Below the pieces are notes generated by a model. The model saw only the letters and a program-made list of their open reading frames with translations. It did not search any database and had not been told where the DNA came from. 64,000 bases of DNA from NCBI RefSeq assembly GCF_947499705.1, contig NZ_CANMPJ010000001.1, forward strand, positions 2,577,501 to 2,641,500, in the 5' to 3' direction. The stretch comes from an uncultured Erythrobacter sp. (lineage in GTDB: Bacteria > Pseudomonadota > Alphaproteobacteria > Sphingomonadales > Sphingomonadaceae). Below, one piece after another: positions 1-8,326 of this stretch. Positions within the stretch are counted from its first letter, which is position 1. Every line of letters begins with the position of its first letter. Made by a program: the position numbers and the translations under genes.

Positions 1-634
1 TCAGCCCTCGGGCAACCGGAATCGGCATGTGCTGCCGGCTTTGGCAGTCGAGCAGCAGTGCGTGCCCGGCCTCACCGCAAGCGGTTACCAGTGTGTCCAG
101 CATTCCGCTGTCAGTGCCGACAAAGTCGCGTTCAGCTTCAAGCGCGATTGACGCGACACCCTCTGGAGAGAATCCCAATCCAGAGAAGCTCGAGAGGGCA
201 GAGGCGAGAGCGACGCTCAGCGATCCCGACGATGAAAGTCCAACGCCAATGGGTATGTCGCCGGCAATCGCAATCCTGACGGGTTTGATCCGGTGACCGT
301 TCCGGCGCAGCGTTTCGGCTATTCCGCGGGCGAAATTCTGCCAATTGTTCTCGCCGTGATCGATCTCGCTATTGGCCGAAAACCGGTCGCGAGCGCCGCC
401 CATGTCGATGGCAACCACGTCAATGAATACGCCCTTTTCGTCACCGGCAGGGCCAATGGCGATGATCGTGTCGCGATTGATTGCGATGGGCAGAACCAGG
501 CCGTCGTTCTGTTCGACATGATCGCCCATCAGGTTCAACCGGCCCGGCGCAGCGTAGAACCGAGTGGGTTCGACCCCGTAGGCCATCCGGAAGCCTTGCC
601 TGGCCCGTGCAATCAGACGTTCTCTCCGCTCCAT
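1..634 (-). CDS. galK: Galactokinase, 3' part cut off by window edge
   Basis: Phosphorylates galactose to galactose-1-phosphate in the cytoplasm (Leloir pathway). About 211 N-terminal residues are present and the frame is open to the left edge. Visible family signatures are the N-terminal galactokinase motif GRLNLMGDHVEQNDG, the GHMP-kinase ATP loop PIGVGLSSSGSLSVA, and the segment FVGTDSGMLD, whose Asp corresponds to the catalytic base in galactokinases. ATG at 634 is chosen because an in-frame TGA lies 12 codons upstream and no better start follows. It is divergent from the GH42 beta-galactosidase, which releases its substrate, so the two form one galactoside-use module. Domain calls rest on motifs; the C-terminal ATP-binding half is outside the window. 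Confidence 0.9.
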   Translation of the reverse strand, partial: MERRERLIARARQGFRMAYGVEPTRFYAAPGRLNLMGDHVEQNDGLVLPIAINRDTIIAIGPAGDEKGVFIDVVAIDMGGARDRFSANSEIDHGENNWQNFARGIAETLRRNGHRIKPVRIAIAGDIPIGVGLSSSGSLSVALASALSSFSGLGFSPEGVASIALEAERDFVGTDSGMLDTLVTACGEAGHALLLDCQSRQHMPIPVARGL

Positions 635-787
635 CTCGCACAGCGTTATGGATAACGCGGCCCCGTGTCACTACGCATCTGGTCTCAGAAGCATCGAGGC
701 TAGTCGTCCGGCAACATGACGGTTACAGCCAGAGGCCTTGCATCCAGTCACCGGAATGTGTTCGGCGGCGATCAATAGGCAGGCGCG

Positions 788-2695
788 ATGAAGCTAGGTT
801 GTTGTTACTTTCCCGAGCATTGGCCGGAAGACATGTGGGCCGATGATGCGCGGCGGATGCGCGAAATGGGTCTGCGGTTGGTGCGGATCGGCGAGTTTGC
901 ATGGAGCAGAATCGAACCAGAGCCTGGACGCTATGACTGGAGCTGGCTCGACCGCGCGATTGAAACGCTGCACGCGGCGGGTCTTGAGATCATGCTCTGC
1001 ACCCCGACCGCGACGCCGCCCAAATGGCTGGTGGACCGGATGCCCGATATGGTTGCGGTGGACGCTGACGGTCGCCCGCGCGGTTTCGGGTCGCGGCGGC
1101 ACTATTGCTTCTCGCATATCGGCTACCGCGCTGAATGCCGCAGGATCGCGGCGGCACTCGCCAAACGATACGGAAAGCATCCAGCGGTGGTCTCATGGCA
1201 GACCGACAACGAGTATGGCTGCCACGACACGGTCCTGAGCTTTTCCCAAAGCGCCGCGACCGGTTTCCGCCGCTGGCTCAGCGCGCGATATGAGACGGTC
1301 GACGCACTCAACACCGCTTGGGGCAATGTGTTCTGGAGCATGGAATATCGCACCTTCGATGACGTCGACCCGCCCAACCTGACCGTTACTGAAGCCAACC
1401 CGGCGCACTGGCTTGATTATCGCCGCTTCGCATCCGATGAAGTGGTGAGTTTCAACCGCGAGCAGGTCGATATCCTGCGCGAACACTCGCCCAGGCAAGA
1501 CGTCTCCCATAACTTCATGGGTTTCTTCACCGAGTTCGATCACCACGATGTCGGGCGCGATCTCGATGTGGCGACCTGGGACTCTTACCCGCTGGGTTTC
1601 CTCGAGCAGTTCTGGTTCTCGGATAAAGAAAAGCAAGCCTACCTGCGCCAAGGCCATCCAGACATCGCCGCGTTTCATCACGATCTCTATCGTGGCTGCT
1701 CTAGCGGACGTTGGGGTATCATCGAACAGCAGCCCGGGCCGGTGAACTGGGCACGCTTTAATCCGGCTCCGCTGCCCGGCATGGTCAAACTGTGGACCCT
1801 CGAAGCGATGGCCCACGGCGCAGAGTTCACCAGCTACTTCCGCTGGCGACAGGCGCCGTTTGCTCAAGAGCAAATGCACGCTGGGCTGCTGCGCCCCGAT
1901 AGTGCCGATGCCGAAGCCGCGGATGAAGTGCGCGAGACGGCGCAAGTGATTGAGGAACTGGGCCCGCAGAAGACCCGGCAAGCGCCCGTCGCGCTGGTCT
2001 TTTCCTATGAAGCGGCGTGGGTGTGCGGCATCCAGCCGCAGGGGCAGAGCTTCCGCTATCTTGAACTGGCCTATGAATGGTATTCGGCCGCCCGAAAGCT
2101 CGGTTTGGATATCGACATAGTCAGCCCGGACGCTGATCTGACCGCCTACCAGATCGTGCTCGTCCCGACGTTACCAATCATACCGGACGGGTTCACCGAG
2201 AAGCTTGCAGCTCTCACCTGCCCGGTACTCTTCGGACCTCGCTCTGGCAGCAAGACCGACAGTTTCTGCATCCCCGATGGCCTCGCTCCCGGAAAGTTGC
2301 GCGACCTCGTCCCGATCACCGTCACCCGCGTCGAGAGCCTGCGCGATGGCGTCACCGATCCCGAAAACAAGTTCGACCCGCCCCGCTGGCGCGAGGACAT
2401 TGCGACCGGATTGGAACCTGAATTCGCCCCTGAGGACACGGCGGGCGTAGTCTTCAAACACGGCACGACGCGCTATGTCGCAGGCTGGCCCGGTCGCGAA
2501 TTGTTGCGCCGCCTGATCGAGCGGATGGCCGACGAGGCCGACATCGCAATCACCAACCTGCCCGAAGGCCTGCGCATTCGCCGGACCGCGACACACACAT
2601 TCGTCTTCAACTACTCGGCAAATCCGTGCCTGTTCGGGCCTGAAGACGAAGTTATCAGCCCGGCGCAATTTCTCGTCATCGCCGACGGCGCATGA
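788..2695 (+). CDS. Beta-galactosidase, glycoside hydrolase family 42
   Basis: A 635-residue TIM-barrel retaining beta-galactosidase. The N-terminus (YFPEHWPEDMW) is typical of GH42. The acid/base pair is Asn141-Glu142 in WQTDNEYGCH and the nucleophile is Glu313 in IIEQQPGPVNW, almost the same numbers as in the Thermus GH42 enzyme (Glu141/Glu312, established knowledge). Length is normal for the family (about 640-690). No signal peptide is visible, so it should act in the cytoplasm on imported beta-galactosides. It is first in a plus-strand operon with the oxidoreductase, aldo/keto reductase and dioxygenase genes and is divergent from galK. The exact substrate (lactose, galactan oligomers, galactosyl glycerol) cannot be told from sequence alone. 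Confidence 0.93.
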   Translation: MKLGCCYFPEHWPEDMWADDARRMREMGLRLVRIGEFAWSRIEPEPGRYDWSWLDRAIETLHAAGLEIMLCTPTATPPKWLVDRMPDMVAVDADGRPRGFGSRRHYCFSHIGYRAECRRIAAALAKRYGKHPAVVSWQTDNEYGCHDTVLSFSQSAATGFRRWLSARYETVDALNTAWGNVFWSMEYRTFDDVDPPNLTVTEANPAHWLDYRRFASDEVVSFNREQVDILREHSPRQDVSHNFMGFFTEFDHHDVGRDLDVATWDSYPLGFLEQFWFSDKEKQAYLRQGHPDIAAFHHDLYRGCSSGRWGIIEQQPGPVNWARFNPAPLPGMVKLWTLEAMAHGAEFTSYFRWRQAPFAQEQMHAGLLRPDSADAEAADEVRETAQVIEELGPQKTRQAPVALVFSYEAAWVCGIQPQGQSFRYLELAYEWYSAARKLGLDIDIVSPDADLTAYQIVLVPTLPIIPDGFTEKLAALTCPVLFGPRSGSKTDSFCIPDGLAPGKLRDLVPITVTRVESLRDGVTDPENKFDPPRWREDIATGLEPEFAPEDTAGVVFKHGTTRYVAGWPGRELLRRLIERMADEADIAITNLPEGLRIRRTATHTFVFNYSANPCLFGPEDEVISPAQFLVIADGA

Positions 2696-2735
2696 CCGCT
2701 TGCCAAGTGAACATCACTCTCGCAAGAGCGGCGCG

Positions 2736-3815
2736 ATGAGCGAGAGGCGGACTTACGCGATTATTGGCTGCGGGATGATGGGCCGCGAGCATATGCGCAA
2801 TCTCGCGTTGGTGCCGGGCGCGGAGCTGGTGGCGATTGCCGATCCCGATGCGGGCTCGCGCGCTTCTGCGCTCACACAGGCCGATGCGCTCGGCCAATCG
2901 ATCCAGTGCTTCGATGACAATGCCGCAATGCTGGCTGAGGCACGGCCCGATGCCGTGATCATTGCCTCGCCCAATTTCACCCATTTCAACGTTGTGCGCC
3001 CGATCATGGATGCAGGCTGCGCGGTGCTGCTCGAAAAGCCGATGTGCACGACGCTGGCCGATGCTGAAGCGCTGGCGAAAGCGGCAAGCCACTATTCAAA
3101 CCTGTTCTGGGTCGGCCTGGAATATCGTTACATGCCGCCGGTCACTTCATTCATCGAGCGCATTCACGCGGGCGAAGCGGGGGATATCAAGATGCTCGCC
3201 ATCCGCGAACACCGCTTTCCCTTCTTGGAAAAAGTCGGCGACTGGAACCGCTTCAACCGCAACACCGGCGGAACACTGGTCGAGAAGTGCTGCCACTTTT
3301 TTGACCTGATGCGGCATATTCTGCGCGATGAACCGGTGCGCGTGTTCGCCAGCGGCGCACAGGATGTGAACCATCTGGATGAAAGCTATGGCGGCGAAAC
3401 GCCTGACATCATCGACAATGCGTTTGTCATGCTAGACTTCAAAGGGGGCGCACGCGCCGTGCTGGACCTTTGCATGTTCGCCGAAGGGGCAGAGCAGCAA
3501 GAGGAGATCAGCGCTGTCGGGCCACTCGGAAAGCTGGAGGTCAAATTGCCGAAAGCCGAAGTGAGCTGGTCCCCGCGCGACAAATCTGGGCCGTTCAGGG
3601 AAACTGTCGCTACACCGCCCGATGCTCTGGCAGCTGGCGATCATCACGGCGCGACCTATTTCCAGATGCGCGACTTTCACGCCGCACTGGTGAATGGCAC
3701 TGACCCGTTGATCACCGCGCGTGACGGCTATCGCTCGGTCGTGATCGGTGCGGCGGCACAGCAAAGCATCGCCACTGGCCAGCCGGTCGACATTCACTTC
3801 GCAGACGAGGAATAG
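2736..3815 (+). CDS. Gfo/Idh/MocA family NAD(P)-dependent oxidoreductase
   Basis: A 359-residue sugar-type dehydrogenase. The Rossmann fold starts at once (YAIIGCGMMGREHM), the EKP motif follows near residue 105 (LLEKPMCTT), and the catalytic-region motif GGTLVEKCCHFFDLM supplies the conserved Lys/Asp/His surroundings. Family members oxidise or reduce the C1-C4 hydroxyls of sugars, inositols or glycosides. ATG at 2736 is preferred to the in-frame TTG at 2700 because the Rossmann strand begins a few residues after it. It lies 40 bases after the GH42 gene and directly ahead of the aldo/keto reductase, so it probably acts on the released sugar or a derivative. Substrate and cofactor preference are unknown. 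Confidence 0.85.
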   Translation: MSERRTYAIIGCGMMGREHMRNLALVPGAELVAIADPDAGSRASALTQADALGQSIQCFDDNAAMLAEARPDAVIIASPNFTHFNVVRPIMDAGCAVLLEKPMCTTLADAEALAKAASHYSNLFWVGLEYRYMPPVTSFIERIHAGEAGDIKMLAIREHRFPFLEKVGDWNRFNRNTGGTLVEKCCHFFDLMRHILRDEPVRVFASGAQDVNHLDESYGGETPDIIDNAFVMLDFKGGARAVLDLCMFAEGAEQQEEISAVGPLGKLEVKLPKAEVSWSPRDKSGPFRETVATPPDALAAGDHHGATYFQMRDFHAALVNGTDPLITARDGYRSVVIGAAAQQSIATGQPVDIHFADEE

Positions 3816-3817
3816 AC

Positions 3818-4774
3818 GTGCTCGAAACCATGCCCCGGGTCGGCTTCGGCCTTTGGAAAATCCCGCAAGAGGACACCGCTGCCAGCGTCGTCGAAGCGAT
3901 CCGTGCAGGGTATCGGCATTTCGACAGCGCTGCCGATTACGGCAATGAGGTGCAGACGGGGGAAGGCATCGCTCGGGCGATCAGCGAAGGACTGATTACG
4001 CGCGAAGATTTGTGGGTCACGTCGAAGTTATGGAACACGTTCCATGCGCCCGAACATGTTGAACTGGCGTGCCGAAAGTCACTCGAAGACCTGCAATTGG
4101 AGCAGATCGACCTATACCTGATCCACTTCCCCATCGCGCTGGAATTCGTGCCGATAGACAAACGTTACCCGCCCGAATGGGTGCATGATCCGGACGCCGC
4201 CGAGCCGCGCATGCACAAAGCATCCGTGCCACTACATGAGACATGGGCGGCGATGGAGGCTTTGGTCGACAAGGGCCTCGTGAAGCGGATCGGCGTGTGC
4301 AATTACACGTCCGGCCTAGTGCATGATCTGATGAGCTATGCGCACATCAAACCTGCAATGCTCCAGATCGAGGCACATCCCTATCTGACGCAGGAAAAGC
4401 TGATCCGGTGTGCCAAGGGCTATGGGATCGACGTCACCGCCTTCTCGCCGCTCGGCGCGCAAAGCTATTTCGAGCTGGACATGGCGCGCAAGGAAGAGAG
4501 CCTGCTGGAAACCGCACCCGTGATGGTCGCCGCGCAAACCCACGGCAAGACGGCAGCGCAGGTGCTGCTGCGCTGGGGCGTGCAGCGGGGCACAGCGATC
4601 ATTCCCAAGACCACCAAGCCGGATCGGATGCGTGAGAACCTCGCCATCGACGATTTCGAACTGTCGCAGGTCGAAATGGCCGCGATCTCTGCGCTCAACC
4701 AGAACCGCCGCTTCAACGATCCCGGCGTCTTCACCGAATCAGCCTTCAACACGTTCCATCCGATTTATGACTGA
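3818..4774 (+). CDS. Aldo/keto reductase (aldose-reductase type)
   Basis: A 318-residue NAD(P)H-dependent carbonyl reductase with a TIM barrel. The catalytic tetrad is visible: Asp36 and Tyr41 in FDSAADYGNE, Lys70 in SKLWN, His103 in LYLIHFP. The C-terminal cofactor signature IIPKTTKPDRMREN is also present. It resembles aldose/xylose reductases, which convert aldoses to polyols. GTG at 3818 is chosen because a GAGGAA ribosome binding site ends a few bases upstream; ATG at 3830 is the alternative. It starts 2 bases after the oxidoreductase stop and overlaps the next gene by 8 bases, so translation is coupled across three genes. Confidence 0.87.
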   Translation: MLETMPRVGFGLWKIPQEDTAASVVEAIRAGYRHFDSAADYGNEVQTGEGIARAISEGLITREDLWVTSKLWNTFHAPEHVELACRKSLEDLQLEQIDLYLIHFPIALEFVPIDKRYPPEWVHDPDAAEPRMHKASVPLHETWAAMEALVDKGLVKRIGVCNYTSGLVHDLMSYAHIKPAMLQIEAHPYLTQEKLIRCAKGYGIDVTAFSPLGAQSYFELDMARKEESLLETAPVMVAAQTHGKTAAQVLLRWGVQRGTAIIPKTTKPDRMRENLAIDDFELSQVEMAAISALNQNRRFNDPGVFTESAFNTFHPIYD

Positions 4775-5675
4775 TTTCCCAGCCATTATCGCAGGTGGCG
4801 GCGACCTTGCCGCGTTTCTGAAAGCCAACAAGAGTGCCGTGGATGCGGCGCTGGACGACGCGGGTGCGCTGTTGTTTCGCGGGTTCGATGTGCCTAACGC
4901 CCATGCGTTCGATGCTGCGGTCGAGGGCTATGGCGAGCCGGGTTTCACTTACGAAGACTCGCTTTCCAACGCGGTGCGAACCAATGTGACACCGCGCGTC
5001 TTCACCGCCAATGAAGCCCCGCCATCGACCGAGATCTTCCTGCACCACGAAATGGCACAGACGCCGCTCTATCCGAGCAAGTTGTTTTTCTATTGTGAGA
5101 TCGCGGCTGAAAAGGGTGGAGCCACCCCCTTGTGCCGGTCCGATTGGGTGCTGGAGCGCTTGGCCAAAGACGCACCGGATTTTGTCGCTCGGGTGGAAGC
5201 GGAAGGCGTTCGCTACACCAATGTGATGCCGGGCAGCGATGATGCTGGATCGGGGCAAGGTCGCAGCTGGCGCAGCACTTTGAGCGTTGTTGACAAGGGA
5301 GCAGCAGAGGCCCGCCTCAAAGGCCTTGGCTATTCGTGGGAATGGCAAGATGATGAAAGCCTGCGCGCGACTACTCCCGCGCTGCCAGCCATTCGCAATC
5401 TTGGTGATGGACGGAAGGCGTTCTTCAATCAGTTGATCGCCGCATTCCGAGGCTGGGCAGATAGCCGCAACGATCCAAACCGCGCGATCACTTTTGGCAA
5501 TGGGACGCCGATTTTAGCAGAGGACATGGCGCCGGCAATTGCGATTGCAGATGAACTGACCGCTGACCTCGCTTGGCAGGCGGGCGATGTGGCGCTGGTC
5601 GACAACTTCCTGGTCATGCACGGTCGCCGCCCGTTTGAGGGCAGGCGAAGAGTGCTAGCCAGTTTGGTGGCCTAA
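4767..5675 (+). CDS. TauD/TfdA-like Fe(II)/2-oxoglutarate-dependent dioxygenase
   Basis: A 302-residue double-stranded beta-helix oxygenase. The iron ligands are His93-x-Glu95 (FLHHEMAQTP) and a distal His285 (VMHGRRPFEG), with the 2-oxoglutarate-binding arginines just behind it. An HxE rather than HxD triad is seen in the clavaminate synthase-like branch, which includes taurine dioxygenases and amino acid hydroxylases. The start ATG lies inside the end of the aldo/keto reductase gene; a longer upstream frame exists but only reads the other gene out of frame. The gene ends 21 bases inside the convergent symporter gene. The substrate is unknown; its place in a sugar operon is unusual for this family. 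Confidence 0.82.
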   Translation: MTDFPAIIAGGGDLAAFLKANKSAVDAALDDAGALLFRGFDVPNAHAFDAAVEGYGEPGFTYEDSLSNAVRTNVTPRVFTANEAPPSTEIFLHHEMAQTPLYPSKLFFYCEIAAEKGGATPLCRSDWVLERLAKDAPDFVARVEAEGVRYTNVMPGSDDAGSGQGRSWRSTLSVVDKGAAEARLKGLGYSWEWQDDESLRATTPALPAIRNLGDGRKAFFNQLIAAFRGWADSRNDPNRAITFGNGTPILAEDMAPAIAIADELTADLAWQAGDVALVDNFLVMHGRRPFEGRRRVLASLVA

Positions 5676-7373
5676 GACCGGTCTCTGCCACGCCCGCCCC
5701 CAGATCAGCCCATTTACGAAAACGACTGCTGAGATCAGCAGCACAAACGCATTGCCAAAGCCATCTACTGAGGCAACGCCTAAGGGCGAGAACAGCAAGT
5801 AAGTCGCCACCACACAGCTGAACAGCGTCATCGCCAGCGGTTTTGCAAATCGCCATGGCGTCATATCGACCTGCTCGTTGCGGGTAAATTCCCACGCTTT
5901 CGCGCGCGGGGCGAGCGCTCCGCAGATTAGCATGATGCCGACCTCGATTACGAACAGCACCGCGTAGAGGTGGATGAAATGCAGCGTTACCACTTCGTCG
6001 AACACGAAGCGCAACAGGCCGTAGGCGATGACGTGGAAAACGATCACCAGCTTTGCACCGAGAGCCGGAACGCTCGCAGTGAACAGCCCGACAATCACGA
6101 TCACGATCGTCGGTATGTTATAGAAACCGGTGAACTCACGGATGATCTGCCACAGCCCTACCGGTGAGAAGTACAGCAGCGGCGCGACCGCGAATGAGAA
6201 CAATGCAATCACAAGGCTGGCGATCTTGGCGACACGGACCAGTTCTTCGTCGCTCGCTTTGTCACCCCGCGCGGGCGCATAGACGTCGAGACTAAACAGC
6301 GTCGCCGCAGAGTTGAGCAAAGAGTTGAAAGAACTGAACACCGCACCGAGCAAAACTGCGAGGAAGAACCCCGACAGGTACACCGGCAGCACATCGCGGA
6401 TCAGGCGCGGATAGGCTTCATCAATCGTTCCCAATCCGGGCCCGTACAGATGGAACGCGATCACCCCGGGGATCATCATCATGAAAGGGACCATGATTTT
6501 GAAGAAGCCGGAGAACAGCACGCCCTTCTGCCCCTCGGCCAGGCTCTTCGCGCCGAGTGTGCGCTGGATCACATATTGGTTGGTGCACCAGTAGAACAGA
6601 TTGGCGAAGATCATGCCCGTGAAGATCGTCCCGAACGGTGTCGGATCGGTCGATGAGCCAATCGCGTTGAGCTTTTCCGGATGATCGGCGGCGAGTTTCG
6701 ACATGCCACTGGCGAAGTCACCTCCGCCGAGCGCGATCAGTCCGAAAACAGGCACCAAGACGCCGATGATGAGCAGGCCAACTCCGTTGAGCGTATCGGA
6801 CACCGCAACCGCACGTAGCCCGCCAAAGATCGCATAGATCGAACCAACTACGCCGATCAGGACCACCATCGCCACGAGCGAAGAGAAGTAGTCCAGACCG
6901 GACAGCCCCGGCACGTCGAACAGCAGCAGCACCGCAACCGAACCGGAATAGAGTACGCTGGGAATCGTCACGAAACCGTATCCAAGCATGAACAGAACTA
7001 CCGACATGCGCCGTACCGTCGGATCAAACCGATCGCCCAGGAACTGAGGCAATGTGGTGAATGCACCAGCAAGGTATTTCGGCAGAAAGATGAGCGCCAT
7101 TGCGATGGTCGCAACGGCGGCGGTCACCTCCCAGCCCATGCTCGACAGGTTGTGGCCGTAAGCCGATCCGTTCAGTCCAATCAGCTGCTCAGCGGACAAG
7201 TTGGTGAGCAGCAACGAGCCTGCGATAAAGGTCGCGCCCAGGCCGCGCCCGGCAAGGAAATAGCCGTCTTTGGTGTCTGCGGTCCCGCGAGTCTTAAGCC
7301 AGCTTACCCAGCCGACCAGTGCCATAAAGCCGATGCAGCTCACCAATGTGAAAATCAGATTCTCGCTGCTCAT
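5655..7373 (-). CDS. Sodium/solute symporter, SLC5 (SSS) family, copy 1
   Basis: A 572-residue inner-membrane symporter with about 14 hydrophobic segments. It carries SLC5 marks: DGYFLAGRGLG after the first helix, the NLSAEQLIGLNGSAYG helix equivalent to the sugar/sodium site region of Vibrio SglT, and WCTNQYVIQRTLGAKS. The family imports sugars, inositols or related solutes with sodium. The start codon overlaps the stop of the BciA-like gene (ATGA), so it is translated in the same transcript. The C-terminus overlaps the convergent dioxygenase gene. Galactose, glucose or a uronate are possible substrates; context favours a sugar. Confidence 0.88.
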   Translation of the reverse strand: MSSENLIFTLVSCIGFMALVGWVSWLKTRGTADTKDGYFLAGRGLGATFIAGSLLLTNLSAEQLIGLNGSAYGHNLSSMGWEVTAAVATIAMALIFLPKYLAGAFTTLPQFLGDRFDPTVRRMSVVLFMLGYGFVTIPSVLYSGSVAVLLLFDVPGLSGLDYFSSLVAMVVLIGVVGSIYAIFGGLRAVAVSDTLNGVGLLIIGVLVPVFGLIALGGGDFASGMSKLAADHPEKLNAIGSSTDPTPFGTIFTGMIFANLFYWCTNQYVIQRTLGAKSLAEGQKGVLFSGFFKIMVPFMMMIPGVIAFHLYGPGLGTIDEAYPRLIRDVLPVYLSGFFLAVLLGAVFSSFNSLLNSAATLFSLDVYAPARGDKASDEELVRVAKIASLVIALFSFAVAPLLYFSPVGLWQIIREFTGFYNIPTIVIVIVGLFTASVPALGAKLVIVFHVIAYGLLRFVFDEVVTLHFIHLYAVLFVIEVGIMLICGALAPRAKAWEFTRNEQVDMTPWRFAKPLAMTLFSCVVATYLLFSPLGVASVDGFGNAFVLLISAVVFVNGLIWGRAWQRPVLGHQTG

Positions 7374-8308
7374 GCTTGCTCCTTCTGCGCGGCGAGCAGC
7401 GTAGCGTAATGATCGTGCAAAGTGTCGCTTCCAAACTCGGGAGTGGCATCGGCATCGTATTCGACGGTTTCAGAATTGAGCACCAACATGCTTTCGGTCG
7501 CGTAGTAATGCGCGATGCGGGCATATTCGGCCTTCTCCGCCAGCCAGCCGGACACGCCCGCACCGAGCGATAGAACGCGCGAAGCTGCCTTGAACAGTGA
7601 AGGTGAAATCGAGCGATAGCGCGGCTCTTGTCCCGTCAGTTCAAACAGCATCTCGCCCTGCTCACGTGGCGAAATCGCAGGACCGGGGCCGCCGACCGGG
7701 AGCACCTGATTGCACCTCCCGGGATTTGTCACGCAATCGGCGATAAAGCGCGCTAAGTCTCCATCGCTGATCGGCTTGCATCGGGTTTGCTGACCGTCAC
7801 CAAACAGCAGAAACGGTTTGCCCTTGCGCACCCGTTCGACTTGCCCGGACAGAGATTTGAAGAATGCAGTCGGGCGGATGACTGTCCAATCAATCGGACT
7901 TGCTTGCAGTTCTGCTTCGAACGCAAGTTTGGCGTGCTGGAAAGCAAGTCTCGGGCGCTGCACACATATCGCCGAGAGTAGAATGAAGTGCTTCACGCCG
8001 CCTTTCTCTGCTGCCGCCAGCAGGTCGGCATTCGCCTGATAATCGACCGCACGTGCATCTTTCGGCGAACCCGTCCGCGAAGCGATGCAGGAAACGACCG
8101 TGTCGGCCCGGACGTCACTCCAATCGCCAAACGTGATCGCCGCGCCCGCCTGTTTCAGTGCTTGCGCTGCCTCCCGACCGCTTTCGCTGTCACGTAGCAG
8201 GCAGACAACGTCATGGCCGTCAGCCAGCAATGCATGTGCGACAGCCCGGCCAATCGTGCCGCTCGCTCCTGCGAGAAGTATGGTCTTGCGCTGCACCCCG
8301 TCCGTCAC
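7370..8308 (-). CDS. BciA-like divinyl (proto)chlorophyllide 8-vinyl reductase homologue (atypical SDR)
   Basis: A 312-residue NAD(P)-binding protein of the extended/atypical SDR class. The glycine loop is GASGTIGRAV. Blocks typical of BciA/DVR proteins follow: VVSCIASRTG, FILLSAICVQRP, IRPTAFFKSLSGQVE, CKPISDGDLARFIADC, LPVGGPG and ISPREQGEMLFELTGQEP, then HYYATESMLVL. In phototrophs BciA reduces the C8-vinyl group of (proto)chlorophyllide a with NADPH. No other bacteriochlorophyll gene is in this window, and the gene sits between two sugar symporters, overlapping one by 4 bases. Either the host is an aerobic anoxygenic phototroph with a detached bciA, or the protein has another role. Family call is strong; function in this organism is uncertain. 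Confidence 0.8.
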   Translation of the reverse strand: MTDGVQRKTILLAGASGTIGRAVAHALLADGHDVVCLLRDSESGREAAQALKQAGAAITFGDWSDVRADTVVSCIASRTGSPKDARAVDYQANADLLAAAEKGGVKHFILLSAICVQRPRLAFQHAKLAFEAELQASPIDWTVIRPTAFFKSLSGQVERVRKGKPFLLFGDGQQTRCKPISDGDLARFIADCVTNPGRCNQVLPVGGPGPAISPREQGEMLFELTGQEPRYRSISPSLFKAASRVLSLGAGVSGWLAEKAEYARIAHYYATESMLVLNSETVEYDADATPEFGSDTLHDHYATLLAAQKEQA

Positions 8309-8326
8309 GCGGAGAGGCTTAGCGCA

